Source: Pseudomonadota bacterium (GTDB taxonomy: Bacteria > Pseudomonadota > Gammaproteobacteria > Burkholderiales > Rhodocyclaceae). Taken from it: 6,624 bases of DNA. This document shows, in pieces, positions 1-6,187 of this stretch; position 1 is the first letter of the stretch; each line of letters opens with the position of its first letter. Made by a program: the position numbers and the translations under genes. The stretch covers positions 1 to 6,624 of the forward strand of contig WRJU01000149.1 of the NCBI GenBank assembly GCA_009778425.1, given 5' to 3'. The notes beneath the pieces were generated by a model, which saw nothing but the letters and a program-made list of their open reading frames with translations, was not told the origin of the DNA and made no database searches.

Positions 1-6
1 GTTTGG

Positions 7-10
7 CTCC
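7..10 (-). promoter_or_regulatory. Possible ribosome binding site for the next gene (probably lptB), which starts at or beyond the left edge
   Basis: Read on the minus strand, the last bases of the window contain GGAG followed by six bases to the edge, which is ideal spacing for a start codon lying just outside. This follows the lptA stop codon by about 35 bases. Two in-window ATGs on the minus strand (19-17 and 15-13) are also possible starts, but neither has a recognisable Shine-Dalgarno sequence. The expected gene after lptA in proteobacteria is lptB, the ATPase of the LPS transporter. Too little sequence is present to identify the product, so lptB is inferred from context only. Confidence 0.3.
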
Positions 11-44
11 GTCATCCATGACGGGGATTGCGCTTGGCGCGTGT

Positions 45-590
45 TCAGCGCTTAGCCTCTGTCGCGCTGTTCTTGTTGTCCTTGGGCTGGATGGTGACGT
101 GGACGCGGCCCTCGGCAGGGGGCTTGCTGCTGCCGGTACGCCCTGGCGCGTCGGTGACGAGGTAGTTTTCGGTGGCGATGTCGTACTCGATGTATTGGCC
201 CCGCACCATGTCGCCAGCGCTTTGTATCTGGGCGCGGTTGAACAGCTTGGCCCGTTCGCTCTGGCTGCTGTATTCGATGCGTTCGGCTTCGCCGTCGATC
301 CAGGCTCCGTCGCTTGTGCGCTTTTGACGAAAGTAAACCAGCCGTCCGCTTCCGGCGGTGGCAACGCCGTTGTGAAAGCCGGAGGCATCCTGGGTGACGA
401 CGATCTTGTCGCCCTTGATCGTCAACGTCCCCTGGGTCAGTACGACGCTGCCCTCGAAGATGTGGACCTTGTTGCGGTCGTCCACGGTTACTTTGTCGGC
501 GTCGATGTTGACCGGCTGGTTGCGGTCGAACGGTTGGGCGTGAGCGGGCAGGGCAATCAGCAGCAGGGCGGCGAGGAGGATGCGCATCAT
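45..590 (-). CDS. lptA: LptA, periplasmic LPS transport protein (OstA family)
   Basis: This encodes a 181-residue protein, close to the 185 of E. coli LptA. It is the soluble periplasmic bridge that passes LPS from LptC at the inner membrane to LptD at the outer membrane. Residues 1-18 form a signal peptide: a short basic start, a leucine/alanine-rich core, and a cleavage site after AHA, leaving a mature start at QPFDRNQP. Residues of about 23-140 show the OstA/LptA beta-jellyroll pattern, including INIDADKV-like and FEGSVVLTQGTLTIKGDK-like strands. The C-terminal tail is polar and lysine-rich, as is common. The start ATG overlaps the lptC stop as ATGA, and AGAGG lies five bases upstream. A second ATG follows directly and could be used instead. 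Translation is probably coupled to lptC. The sequence match to the family is strong. Confidence 0.93.
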   Translation of the reverse strand: MMRILLAALLLIALPAHAQPFDRNQPVNIDADKVTVDDRNKVHIFEGSVVLTQGTLTIKGDKIVVTQDASGFHNGVATAGSGRLVYFRQKRTSDGAWIDGEAERIEYSSQSERAKLFNRAQIQSAGDMVRGQYIEYDIATENYLVTDAPGRTGSSKPPAEGRVHVTIQPKDNKNSATEAKR

Positions 591-1177
591 GAATTCCTCT
601 TGTTGCGGGAAGCGAGAAGCATCCGGACTTTTCCGGACAGTTTCATGACGCCGAATATGTTGTCAGCCGTGAATTTGTTTGCGTCGGCGCGAGTTTCCCC
701 CTGGGTGATGCGCACGGGGACATTGCTGGCGGCGCGTTGTTCCTGCGGCCAGACCGTGAGCTGCTCCGAGAAAAGGCGCAGAGGCGCTTCGGAGGGGACG
801 CCTTCGCGTTCGGCTTCGACATTGCCGGTGAAATCTACCTGTTCGCCCTTGGGGCCGACTTCGCCATGCTTGGCATTGATCCACATATGCCGCCCCTGGG
901 CGATGAGTTCCAGCTTGGGTTGCTCGATATGGGTCGAATCGGTAACAGGTAAATGGGTGAGGCGCGTAGAGTCGAGTGTGTAGAGCAGTTTGCCGTCCTT
1001 GGCAAAGCCCGTGATGCGCGCCGTTTCGGCAATGAAGTCGGGGGTTTGGCTGACGGCGGCGTCGGCAACGGGTTCGGGGCTGCGGGTTGCGCGTTCGAGC
1101 CAAGTTGCCCCGGCGGCGAGCAGCGCCGCAATGGCCAGTGGGTAGAAGCGGTAGATGAGATTGAGGAGCCCTTGCAT
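587..1177 (-). CDS. lptC: LptC, inner-membrane-anchored LPS transport protein
   Basis: This encodes a 196-residue protein (E. coli LptC has 191). LptC is a bitopic membrane protein that joins the LptB2FG transporter and hands LPS to LptA. Residues of about 8-27 form one hydrophobic transmembrane segment preceded by few charges, and the rest is periplasmic. The periplasmic part has the typical LptC opening PDFIAETARITGF followed by KLLYTLDSTRLTHLP, and near the C-terminus the conserved FGVMKLSGKVRM. The start overlaps the kdsD stop by one base (TGATG) and the stop overlaps the lptA start by four, so the gene is translated in a coupled run. Its own Shine-Dalgarno sequence is weak, which fits coupling. 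In many proteobacteria kdsC stands between kdsD and lptC; here it does not. Confidence 0.93.
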   Translation of the reverse strand: MQGLLNLIYRFYPLAIAALLAAGATWLERATRSPEPVADAAVSQTPDFIAETARITGFAKDGKLLYTLDSTRLTHLPVTDSTHIEQPKLELIAQGRHMWINAKHGEVGPKGEQVDFTGNVEAEREGVPSEAPLRLFSEQLTVWPQEQRAASNVPVRITQGETRADANKFTADNIFGVMKLSGKVRMLLASRNKRNS

Positions 1178-2166
1178 CAGATCACTCGCGCCTGCATGAG
1201 GTCGTGCGTGTTCAGCGCCCCCACGAGCGCGCCGCTCTCATCGACGACCAGGAGTTGGTTGATGCTCAGCCGCTCCATTATTTCAGCGGCCTCTACCGCG
1301 AGAGCGTCCGGCCCGATGGTGTGCGGGTTTTTCGTCAGCACCCCGGCGAGCCGCGTGGCGCGCACGTCGATACCGTTTTCCAGGGCGCGGCGCAGGTCGC
1401 CGTCAGTGAAAATGCCTTCCGGTTCGTTGTTGGCGGATAAGGCTACGGTCATTCCCATGCCGCCGCGCGTCATGGCAAGCAGCGCCTCGCTCAGGAGGGC
1501 ATCGCCCGCGATGGCAGGTACGCGCTCGCGTGCTCGCATGACATCGCGCACATGCGTGAGCAGCCGCCGCCCGAGATTGCCGCCGGGGTGCGAGCGCGCG
1601 AAATCTTCGGTATCGAAGCCGCGTGCGTCGAGCAACGCTACCGCGAGGGCGTCCGACAGAGCCAGTTCGGCGGTGGTGCTGGCGGTGGGGGCGAGGTTGA
1701 GCGGGCAGGCTTCTTCGCGGACGGCGGCATCGAGGTGGATGTCGGCTTCGCGCGCGAGCGGCGAGTCGGCGTTGCCGGTCATGGCAATGAGCCGTGCCCC
1801 GCGCCGTTTGACCTGCGGCACGATGGTGAGCAGTTCCGCACTCGCGCCGGAGTTGGAAATGGCGATCACGATGTCTTCGGCGGCGATCATGCCGAGGTCG
1901 CCGTGCGCGGCTTCAGCCGCGTGCACGAAGTAGGCCGGGGTTCCCGTGCTTGCCAGGGTGGCCGCGAATTTGCGCGCGATGTGGCCGGATTTCCCGATGC
2001 CGCTGACGATGACCCGTCCCCGGCATCGGAGGATCATGTCGATGGCCTGCCCAAAGGACTCGTCGATCCGCTCGGCAAGCGCGGCGACCGCTTGCGCCTC
2101 GATTTCGAGCACACGGCGACCCAGTTCCAGGGCGCGATGGAGAGACGGGGGAGAAACAGTATTCAT
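1177..2166 (-). CDS. kdsD: KdsD, D-arabinose-5-phosphate isomerase (KpsF/GutQ family)
   Basis: This 329-residue cytoplasmic enzyme interconverts ribulose-5-phosphate and arabinose-5-phosphate, the first step towards Kdo, the inner-core sugar of LPS. Domain order is SIS (about residues 35-190) followed by two CBS domains (about 207-265 and 272-329). The SIS domain shows SGIGKSGHIARK, ASTGTP, EAAHGDLGM and SHPGGNLGR. The four residues implicated in catalysis in E. coli KdsD are all present at the same numbers: Lys59, Glu111, Glu152 and His193. Length matches the family (about 328). The ATG at 2166 has only AAGG one base upstream, too close for good pairing, so translation may be modest; no better in-frame start is apparent. 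GutQ or KpsF paralogues cannot be fully excluded, but the lptC-lptA neighbours favour KdsD. Confidence 0.93.
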   Translation of the reverse strand: MNTVSPPSLHRALELGRRVLEIEAQAVAALAERIDESFGQAIDMILRCRGRVIVSGIGKSGHIARKFAATLASTGTPAYFVHAAEAAHGDLGMIAAEDIVIAISNSGASAELLTIVPQVKRRGARLIAMTGNADSPLAREADIHLDAAVREEACPLNLAPTASTTAELALSDALAVALLDARGFDTEDFARSHPGGNLGRRLLTHVRDVMRARERVPAIAGDALLSEALLAMTRGGMGMTVALSANNEPEGIFTDGDLRRALENGIDVRATRLAGVLTKNPHTIGPDALAVEAAEIMERLSINQLLVVDESGALVGALNTHDLMQARVI

Positions 2167-2232
2167 GCCTTGATGGAGAGCTAAAACGGGGAAGCGCCGC
2201 GATGTTCAACGCGAAATCGTATTCGGCTTGGA

Positions 2233-2243
2233 ATTGTATACCA
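2233..2243 (-). promoter_or_regulatory. Possible extended -10 promoter element for the kdsD-lptC-lptA unit
   Basis: On the minus strand the sequence TGGTATACAAT contains an extended -10 (TGN before TATACA), and the overlapping TACAAT matches five of six consensus bases. It would start transcription about 55-60 bases upstream of the kdsD ATG. I see no convincing -35 hexamer at the right distance. The 170-base gap between the regulator gene and kdsD has no clear intrinsic terminator: the inverted repeat AGCCG/CGGCT at 2243-2260 is short, has an eight-base loop and no T-run. Read-through from the regulator gene is therefore also possible. Confidence 0.35.
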
Positions 2244-2336
2244 GCCGATCAGCGGCGGCTTCATGATGATACAACGCGCTTCTCCCTCTCCCGTAGGCGG
2301 GATGGGGTGTTTTTGATACGGTCAGGCAGAAACCAC

Positions 2337-3068
2337 TCAGTCTTCGTCTTCGTATTGCTGCAACTTGCGCAGGTCCGGGATATGGATTTCCCGGCTCCGG
2401 ACGGCGATCAGGCCGAGTTCCGCAAGTTCGTGCAGGATGCGCGAAAAATGCTCCTGCGTCATGCTGAGGAGGGAGGCGATGATGTTCTTGCTGATGGACA
2501 GATGAATGGTGCAGGCGTGGTTTTCAATCGGGGGCGAGACGTCCGCGATTTCCCGCAGCAGATAGCCGATGACGCGCTTCTTGCCGGAGTGCAGCGAATA
2601 GTCTTCGATGTCGCTGATGAGTTGATGCAGCCGCACGGAGAGCCCGGCGATCATTTTATGAGCCAATCGCGGATCCCGTTCCAGTTCCTCGAAAATGGTG
2701 GACTTGGGGAAGTAGAGGACCCAGGAGTCGGCCAGCGCCTGCGAGGAAACGACATAGGGGCGCTCCAGAAACATCAGGGCTTCTCCGAACATCTGGCCCG
2801 GATGGATGATCTCCACGACTTTCTCGTGCCCGTGGGGCGAAATGAAGGACAGCTTGACCAGGCCGGTAAGAAGTATGTGCAGCCCCTTGCATTCGTCTCC
2901 TTTGTTGAACAGAATCTCGCCTTTTTTCGGTCGGAGTTCCCGTACATTCTGCGTAATGCGTGCGACCTCTTCGTTTGAGAGATCGTGGAAGAGAGGTTGG
3001 CCCGCAAGCAGTACCTTGAAGTCAGGCTTTTGTTTCTGGGCTACCAAGCGTTCTGTGGGCAGATACAT
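2337..3068 (-). CDS. Crp/Fnr-family transcriptional regulator, DNR-like, without Fe-S cysteines
   Basis: This 243-residue cytoplasmic regulator has an N-terminal cyclic-nucleotide-type beta-barrel (about residues 25-125), a long dimerisation helix (about 128-158, containing GLSVRLHQLISDIEDYSL) and a C-terminal winged helix-turn-helix (about 160-235). The recognition helix carries E206, S209 and R210, the ExxSR pattern of FNR and DNR proteins that read TTGAT half-sites. There are only two cysteines (60 and 186), so an FNR-type [4Fe-4S] cluster is not expected. The phosphate-binding cassette has GEA at 95-97 but Val106 where CRP has Arg82, so cAMP binding is unlikely. From memory, the pattern EALMFLERP, the dimer helix and HFSRILHEL look closest to Pseudomonas DNR, a haem-dependent nitric oxide sensor. 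The signal is not proven here. The ATG has AGAGG six bases upstream. The gene is divergent from the rplN operon and lies upstream of kdsD on the same strand. Its G+C looks lower than that of the LPS genes. Confidence 0.88.
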   Translation of the reverse strand: MYLPTERLVAQKQKPDFKVLLAGQPLFHDLSNEEVARITQNVRELRPKKGEILFNKGDECKGLHILLTGLVKLSFISPHGHEKVVEIIHPGQMFGEALMFLERPYVVSSQALADSWVLYFPKSTIFEELERDPRLAHKMIAGLSVRLHQLISDIEDYSLHSGKKRVIGYLLREIADVSPPIENHACTIHLSISKNIIASLLSMTQEHFSRILHELAELGLIAVRSREIHIPDLRKLQQYEDED

Positions 3069-3173
3069 GGGAAACCTCTGGCGTTAGCGTTCCGCAGGAG
3101 TCCCGGATGTTACTCGTCTCTGCCATGATCGTGGGGAATAGCTTGATTCTTTCTCTTTTTCCTCAAAAGGGGC

Positions 3174-3201
3174 TTGCAAAACATCCGGATGGTGCTAGAA
3201 T
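3174..3201 (+). promoter_or_regulatory. Likely sigma70 promoter of the spc operon (rplN onwards)
   Basis: TTGCAA (3174-3179) and TAGAAT (3196-3201) are separated by 16 bases, and TGC directly before the -10 makes it an extended -10. The -10 matches five of six consensus bases and the -35 four of six. An A/T- and pyrimidine-rich stretch at about 3144-3168 lies where an UP element would sit. Transcription would begin near 3207-3210, giving a leader of about 90 bases before rplN. The spacer contains the perfect ten-base palindrome CATCCGGATG (3182-3191). Confidence 0.65.
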
Positions 3202-3262
3202 CAACCCTTTCGTGTCTCGGAGTTCATCCGGGCTGATCGACCCAGACGGGTTCCAATACTGA

Positions 3263-3277
3263 CCGCTCCTGGAGCGG
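3263..3277 (+). repeat. Short inverted repeat (hairpin) in the rplN leader
   Basis: CCGCTCC and GGAGCGG flank a single T, a perfect inverted repeat that would fold in RNA as a six-base-pair G+C-rich stem with a CTG loop. It ends eight bases before the rplN Shine-Dalgarno sequence (GGGGA, 3286-3290). There is no T-run after it, so it is not an intrinsic terminator. It could modulate translation or mRNA stability, but that is a guess. Confidence 0.4.
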
Positions 3278-3297
3278 GGCAAGTTGGGGATACTTTC

Positions 3298-3666
3298 ATG
3301 ATTCAAATGCAGTCCAGGCTCAATGTGGCCGACAACACCGGCGCACGTTCGGTGATGTGCATCAAGGTGCTTGGCGGCTCGAAACGCCGTTACGCCACCG
3401 TGGGCGACATCATCAAGGTCACGGTAAAGGATGCCGCGCCTCGGGGGCGGGTCAAGAAGGGCGACGTTTATAGCGCCGTCGTGGTACGCACGGCCAAGGG
3501 TGTGCGCCGTCCCGATGGTTCGCTCATCAAGTTCGATAACAACGCCGCCGTGTTGCTCAACAACAAGCTTGAGCCGATCGGTACGCGCATCTTCGGACCG
3601 GTAACGCGCGAGTTGCGCACGGAACGGTTCATGAAGATCGTTTCGCTGGCGCCGGAAGTGCTCTGA
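3298..3666 (+). CDS. rplN: 50S ribosomal protein L14 (uL14)
   Basis: This 122-residue protein of the large ribosomal subunit binds 23S rRNA and contributes to bridges with the small subunit. It is recognised along its whole length: the start MIQMQSRLNVADNTGAR, the central VKKGDVYSAVVVRT and KGVRRPDGS, and the end KIVSLAPEVL. It is one residue shorter than E. coli L14 (123) because of a one-residue difference at NNKLEPIGTR. GGGGA lies seven bases before the ATG. It is the first gene of the spc operon, as in E. coli, but the S10-operon gene rpsQ does not precede it. Upstream is a divergent regulator gene. Confidence 0.98.
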   Translation: MIQMQSRLNVADNTGARSVMCIKVLGGSKRRYATVGDIIKVTVKDAAPRGRVKKGDVYSAVVVRTAKGVRRPDGSLIKFDNNAAVLLNNKLEPIGTRIFGPVTRELRTERFMKIVSLAPEVL

Positions 3667-3677
3667 GGGGTTCAGGG

Positions 3678-3995
3678 ATGAAGAAGATCCGCAAGGGTGA
3701 TGAGGTTGTGGTGCTCGCGGGCAAGGATCGCGGTCGCCGTGGCACGGTGTTGCGCCGTGTCGACGATGAGCGCCTGTTGGTCGAGGGGGTGAACCGGGTG
3801 AAGAAGCATGTGCGCCCGAACCCGCTCAAGGGCGAAGTGGGCGGCATCGTCGAGAAGGAGATGCCAATCCATGTCTCGAATGTCGCGCTGTTCAACCCCG
3901 CTTCGCAAAAAGGCGAGCGTGTCGGGGTGAAGGTGCTTGAAGATGGACGCAAAGTGCGCTTCTTCAAGTCGAACGGCGAGATGGTGGACGCGTAA
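3678..3995 (+). CDS. rplX: 50S ribosomal protein L24 (uL24)
   Basis: This 105-residue protein (E. coli 104) is an early-assembly protein that helps nucleate folding of the 5' part of 23S rRNA and later sits near the exit tunnel. Residues of about 5-32 form the KOW motif, KGDEVVVLAGKDRGRRGTVL. The family pattern VEGVNRVKKHVRPNP follows, then SNVALFNP. It starts 11 bases after the rplN stop, with GGGG just after that stop serving as Shine-Dalgarno sequence. Confidence 0.97.
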   Translation: MKKIRKGDEVVVLAGKDRGRRGTVLRRVDDERLLVEGVNRVKKHVRPNPLKGEVGGIVEKEMPIHVSNVALFNPASQKGERVGVKVLEDGRKVRFFKSNGEMVDA

Positions 3996-4004
3996 GGAAT
4001 AGCT

Positions 4005-4544
4005 ATGGCTCGCTTGCAACAGTTTTATAGGGATACGGTGGTTCCCGATCTGCTCAAACAGTTCGGCTACAAGTCCGTCATGGAGGTGCCGCGCATTGCC
4101 AAGATCACCCTGAATATGGGTGTCGGCGAGGCGGTCGGCGACAAGAAAGTGCTCGAATTCGCGATTGGCGACATGACGAAAATCGCCGGACAAAAGCCGG
4201 TGATTACCAAGGCGAAGAAGTCGATTGCCGGGTTCAAGATTCGTGATGGCTATCCGATCGGCTGCATGGTGACGTTGCGCGGCCCGAGGATGTTTGAGTT
4301 CCTCGACCGTCTGGTGTCGGTTGCCCTGCCGCGTGTGCGCGACTTTCGCGGCATCGCTTCCAAGGGGTTCGATGGGCGCGGCAACTATAACCTCGGGGTC
4401 AAGGAACAGATCATTTTCCCCGAGATCGAGTACGACAAGATCGACGTGCTGCGCGGGATGAATATCAGCATCACGACGACGGCCAAGACCGACAAGGAAG
4501 CGAAGGCGCTTTTGGGCGCGTTCCGGTTCCCGTTCAAGAATTGA
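4005..4544 (+). CDS. rplE: 50S ribosomal protein L5 (uL5)
   Basis: This 179-residue protein, the same length as in E. coli, binds 5S rRNA with L18 to form the central protuberance and contacts P-site tRNA. Family signatures include VPRIAKITLNMGVGEA (about 27-42), GQKPVITKAKKSIAGFKIR (about 63-81), the central DFRGIASKGFDGRGNYNLG and IIFPEIEYDKID, and the end LLGAFRFPFKN. The Shine-Dalgarno AAGGA overlaps the rplX stop codon (TAAGGA), seven bases from the ATG. In E. coli the S8 repressor site lies at this junction; I cannot recognise it here by eye. Confidence 0.98.
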   Translation: MARLQQFYRDTVVPDLLKQFGYKSVMEVPRIAKITLNMGVGEAVGDKKVLEFAIGDMTKIAGQKPVITKAKKSIAGFKIRDGYPIGCMVTLRGPRMFEFLDRLVSVALPRVRDFRGIASKGFDGRGNYNLGVKEQIIFPEIEYDKIDVLRGMNISITTTAKTDKEAKALLGAFRFPFKN

Positions 4545-4551
4545 GGGTGAT

Positions 4552-4857
4552 ATGGCGAAACTGGCTCTGATCAACCGTGAGGAAAAGCGCCGCAAGGTGA
4601 TGGCGAAGTACGCTGCCCGGCGCGCCGATCTGATTGCGAAAATCAAGGATGCGAAGCTCTCCGACGAAGAGCGCATGGCCGCGCGGCTGGCCCTGCAGGA
4701 ATTGCCGCGCAACGCAAGTCCGGTGCGCGCACGCAATCGCTGCAAGCTGACCGGGCGTCCGCGTGGCGTGTTCCGCAAGTTTGGCTTGTGCCGCAACAAG
4801 TTGCGCGAAATCGCTTTCGACGGCGAAGTGCCTGGCATGACCAAGGCGAGCTGGTAA
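4552..4857 (+). CDS. rpsN: 30S ribosomal protein S14 (uS14), zinc-free long form
   Basis: This 101-residue protein of the 30S head, the same length as in E. coli, is the long zinc-independent (C-minus) form. Only two cysteines are present, in NRCKLTGRPRG and FGLCRNKLRE, where zinc-binding S14 would show two CxxC pairs. The conserved end PGMTKASW is intact. The Shine-Dalgarno GAGGGTGA begins inside the rplE stop region and the gap is seven bases. No second, zinc-binding S14 copy is in the window, so a zinc-responsive swap cannot be judged. Confidence 0.98.
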   Translation: MAKLALINREEKRRKVMAKYAARRADLIAKIKDAKLSDEERMAARLALQELPRNASPVRARNRCKLTGRPRGVFRKFGLCRNKLREIAFDGEVPGMTKASW

Positions 4858-4869
4858 GGAGAGTAAAAG

Positions 4870-5265
4870 ATGAGTATGTCCGATCCTATCGCCGATATGC
4901 TGACGCGGATCCGCAACGGCCAGCAGGCCGGGAAAGCGAGTGTGCGCATGCCTTCGTCGAAACTGAAGGTGGCGATTGCCAAGGTCTTGCAGGATGAGGG
5001 TTATATCGACGCTTACGTCGTCCGCGAAGCGGCCGGCAAGGCTGAACTCGATGTGGCGCTCAAGTATTACGCCGACCGTCCGGTGATCGAGCGCATCGAG
5101 CGGGTCAGCCGTCCGGGCTTGCGCGTCTACAAGGGAAGCGATGATCTGCCGAAGGTCATGAATGGACTGGGAGTGGCCATCGTGTCGACCCCCAGGGGCG
5201 TGATGACCGACCGCGCCGCGCGCGCCAGCCGTGTTGGCGGCGAAGTCATCTGTTTTGTGGCCTGA
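4870..5265 (+). CDS. rpsH: 30S ribosomal protein S8 (uS8)
   Basis: This 131-residue protein (E. coli 130) binds the central domain of 16S rRNA and in E. coli represses translation of the spc operon mRNA. The N-terminus SDPIADMLTRIRNGQ is diagnostic, followed by MPSSKLKVAIAKVLQDEGYI. The C-terminal STPRGVMTDRAARA and GGEVICFVA match the rRNA-binding core. AAGGAG lies eight bases before the first ATG. A second ATG two codons later is less well spaced, so the first is preferred. Confidence 0.98.
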   Translation: MSMSDPIADMLTRIRNGQQAGKASVRMPSSKLKVAIAKVLQDEGYIDAYVVREAAGKAELDVALKYYADRPVIERIERVSRPGLRVYKGSDDLPKVMNGLGVAIVSTPRGVMTDRAARASRVGGEVICFVA

Positions 5266-5275
5266 GGGGGATTCC

Positions 5276-5809
5276 ATGTCTCGCATAGGAAAGAATCCGG
5301 TGGCCATTCCGGGCGGTGTCGAAATCAAGATTGCCGGGGGCGACCTCTCGGTCAAGGGGCCGCTCGGCGCATTGAGCCATGTGGTACATCCCTCGGTCAC
5401 AGTGGAGCGCGAAGGCGATGCGCTGGTGTGCAAGCCCCGCGAGGGGGTGGAGAACGCCAACGCGTTTTCCGGCACGACGCGCGCGCTGATCAACAACATG
5501 GTGACGGGAGTGACCAAGGGGTTCGAGAGAAAACTGACCCTCGTTGGCGTCGGCTACCGTGCCCAGGCGCAGGGGGACAAGCTCAATCTCTCCCTCGGCT
5601 TCTCCCATCCGGTCGTCTATCAGTTGCCGGAAGGGGTAAGTGCTGAAACGCCGACCCAGACCGAAATCATCATCAAGGGGATCGACAAGCAGCGGGTCGG
5701 TCAAGTCGCAGCCGAAGTGCGGGCTTACCGCGCTCCCGAGCCTTACAAGGGCAAGGGCGTCCGTTATTCGGATGAAAAGGTTGTGATCAAGGAAACCAAG
5801 AAGAAGTAA
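5276..5809 (+). CDS. rplF: 50S ribosomal protein L6 (uL6)
   Basis: With the start at 5276 this is a 177-residue protein, the same length as in E. coli L6. It lies near the factor-binding site at the base of the L7/L12 stalk. The N-terminus MSRIGKNPVAIPGGVEI is the conserved L6 start. An in-frame GTG at 5231 would add 15 residues that overlap the end of rpsH and have no family counterpart, so it is rejected. AGGGGG (5265-5270) lies five bases before the chosen ATG. Two L6 repeats are seen (about 11-82 and 90-164), with the signature PEPYKGKGVRY near the end and a lysine-rich tail. Confidence 0.98.
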   Translation: MSRIGKNPVAIPGGVEIKIAGGDLSVKGPLGALSHVVHPSVTVEREGDALVCKPREGVENANAFSGTTRALINNMVTGVTKGFERKLTLVGVGYRAQAQGDKLNLSLGFSHPVVYQLPEGVSAETPTQTEIIIKGIDKQRVGQVAAEVRAYRAPEPYKGKGVRYSDEKVVIKETKKK

Positions 5810-5821
5810 GGCGACCGTATC

Positions 5822-6175
5822 ATGAACAAGAGAGAATCCCGTCTTCGCCGCGCGCGCAAAACTCGCGCCAAACTTGCGGAGTTGAAGGCTGTGCGCCTGA
5901 CCGTGTTCCGGTCGAACTGCCATATCTATGCCCAGGTCATTTCCGGCTGCGGCTCGAAAGTGCTGGCTTCGGCTTCCACGCTCGAAGCGGAGTTGCGCGC
6001 CCGGGTACCCAATGGCGGCGACAAGGCCGCTGCCGCAGAAGTGGGCAAACTGATTGCCGAGCGCGCGAAGGCCGCCGGAATCGAGACCGTGGCCTTCGAC
6101 CGTGCCGGTTTCCTCTATCACGGTCGCGTCAAGACGTTGGCTGAAGCCGCCCGCGAGGGCGGTCTGAAGTTCTAA
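5822..6175 (+). CDS. rplR: 50S ribosomal protein L18 (uL18)
   Basis: This 117-residue protein, the same length as in E. coli, carries 5S rRNA into the large subunit together with L5. The arginine-rich N-terminus (ESRLRRARKTRAKL) is the 5S-binding tail. Family patterns RLTVFRSNCHIYAQVI, VGKLIAERAKAAGI and FDRAGFLYHGRVKTLAEAARE follow, ending in GLKF. It starts 12 bases after rplF, with AAGG overlapping the rplF stop codon. Confidence 0.97.
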   Translation: MNKRESRLRRARKTRAKLAELKAVRLTVFRSNCHIYAQVISGCGSKVLASASTLEAELRARVPNGGDKAAAAEVGKLIAERAKAAGIETVAFDRAGFLYHGRVKTLAEAAREGGLKF

Positions 6176-6187
6176 AGGGGATTACGA

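Noticed and set aside
3..1933. Two 326-residue plus-strand open frames (3-983 and 953-1933) opposite lptA, lptC and kdsD
   Set aside because: The minus-strand genes there have clear family matches and overlapping start-stop signals. The plus-strand translations look like antisense noise.
2243..2260. Inverted repeat AGCCG/CGGCT between the regulator gene and kdsD as a terminator
   Set aside because: The stem is only five base pairs, the loop is eight bases, and no T-run follows on either strand.
2202..2978. 258-residue plus-strand open frame opposite the regulator gene
   Set aside because: It is antisense to a gene with a clear Crp/Fnr fold. Its translation has no recognisable motif.
3141..3204. 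TTGAT (3144-3148) and ATCAA (3200-3204) in the divergent region as an FNR/DNR box
   Set aside because: The two half-sites are about 50 bases apart instead of four, and neither has a matching partner at the right spacing.
3990..4060. S8 autoregulatory RNA site at the rplX-rplE junction
   Set aside because: It is expected from E. coli, but I cannot identify the conserved helix by eye. A covariance-model search would decide.
3672..4982. 436-residue open frame on the minus strand opposite rplX, rplE, rpsN and part of rpsH
   Set aside because: It lies antisense to four certain ribosomal protein genes. Long antisense open frames are common opposite G+C-rich coding DNA, and its translation shows no recognisable domain.
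4534..6121. Two further long minus-strand open frames (4534-5517 and 5246-6121) opposite the ribosomal genes
   Set aside because: They are shadows of rpsN, rpsH, rplF and rplR, with low-complexity arginine/histidine/alanine-rich translations and no plausible ribosome binding site or family match.
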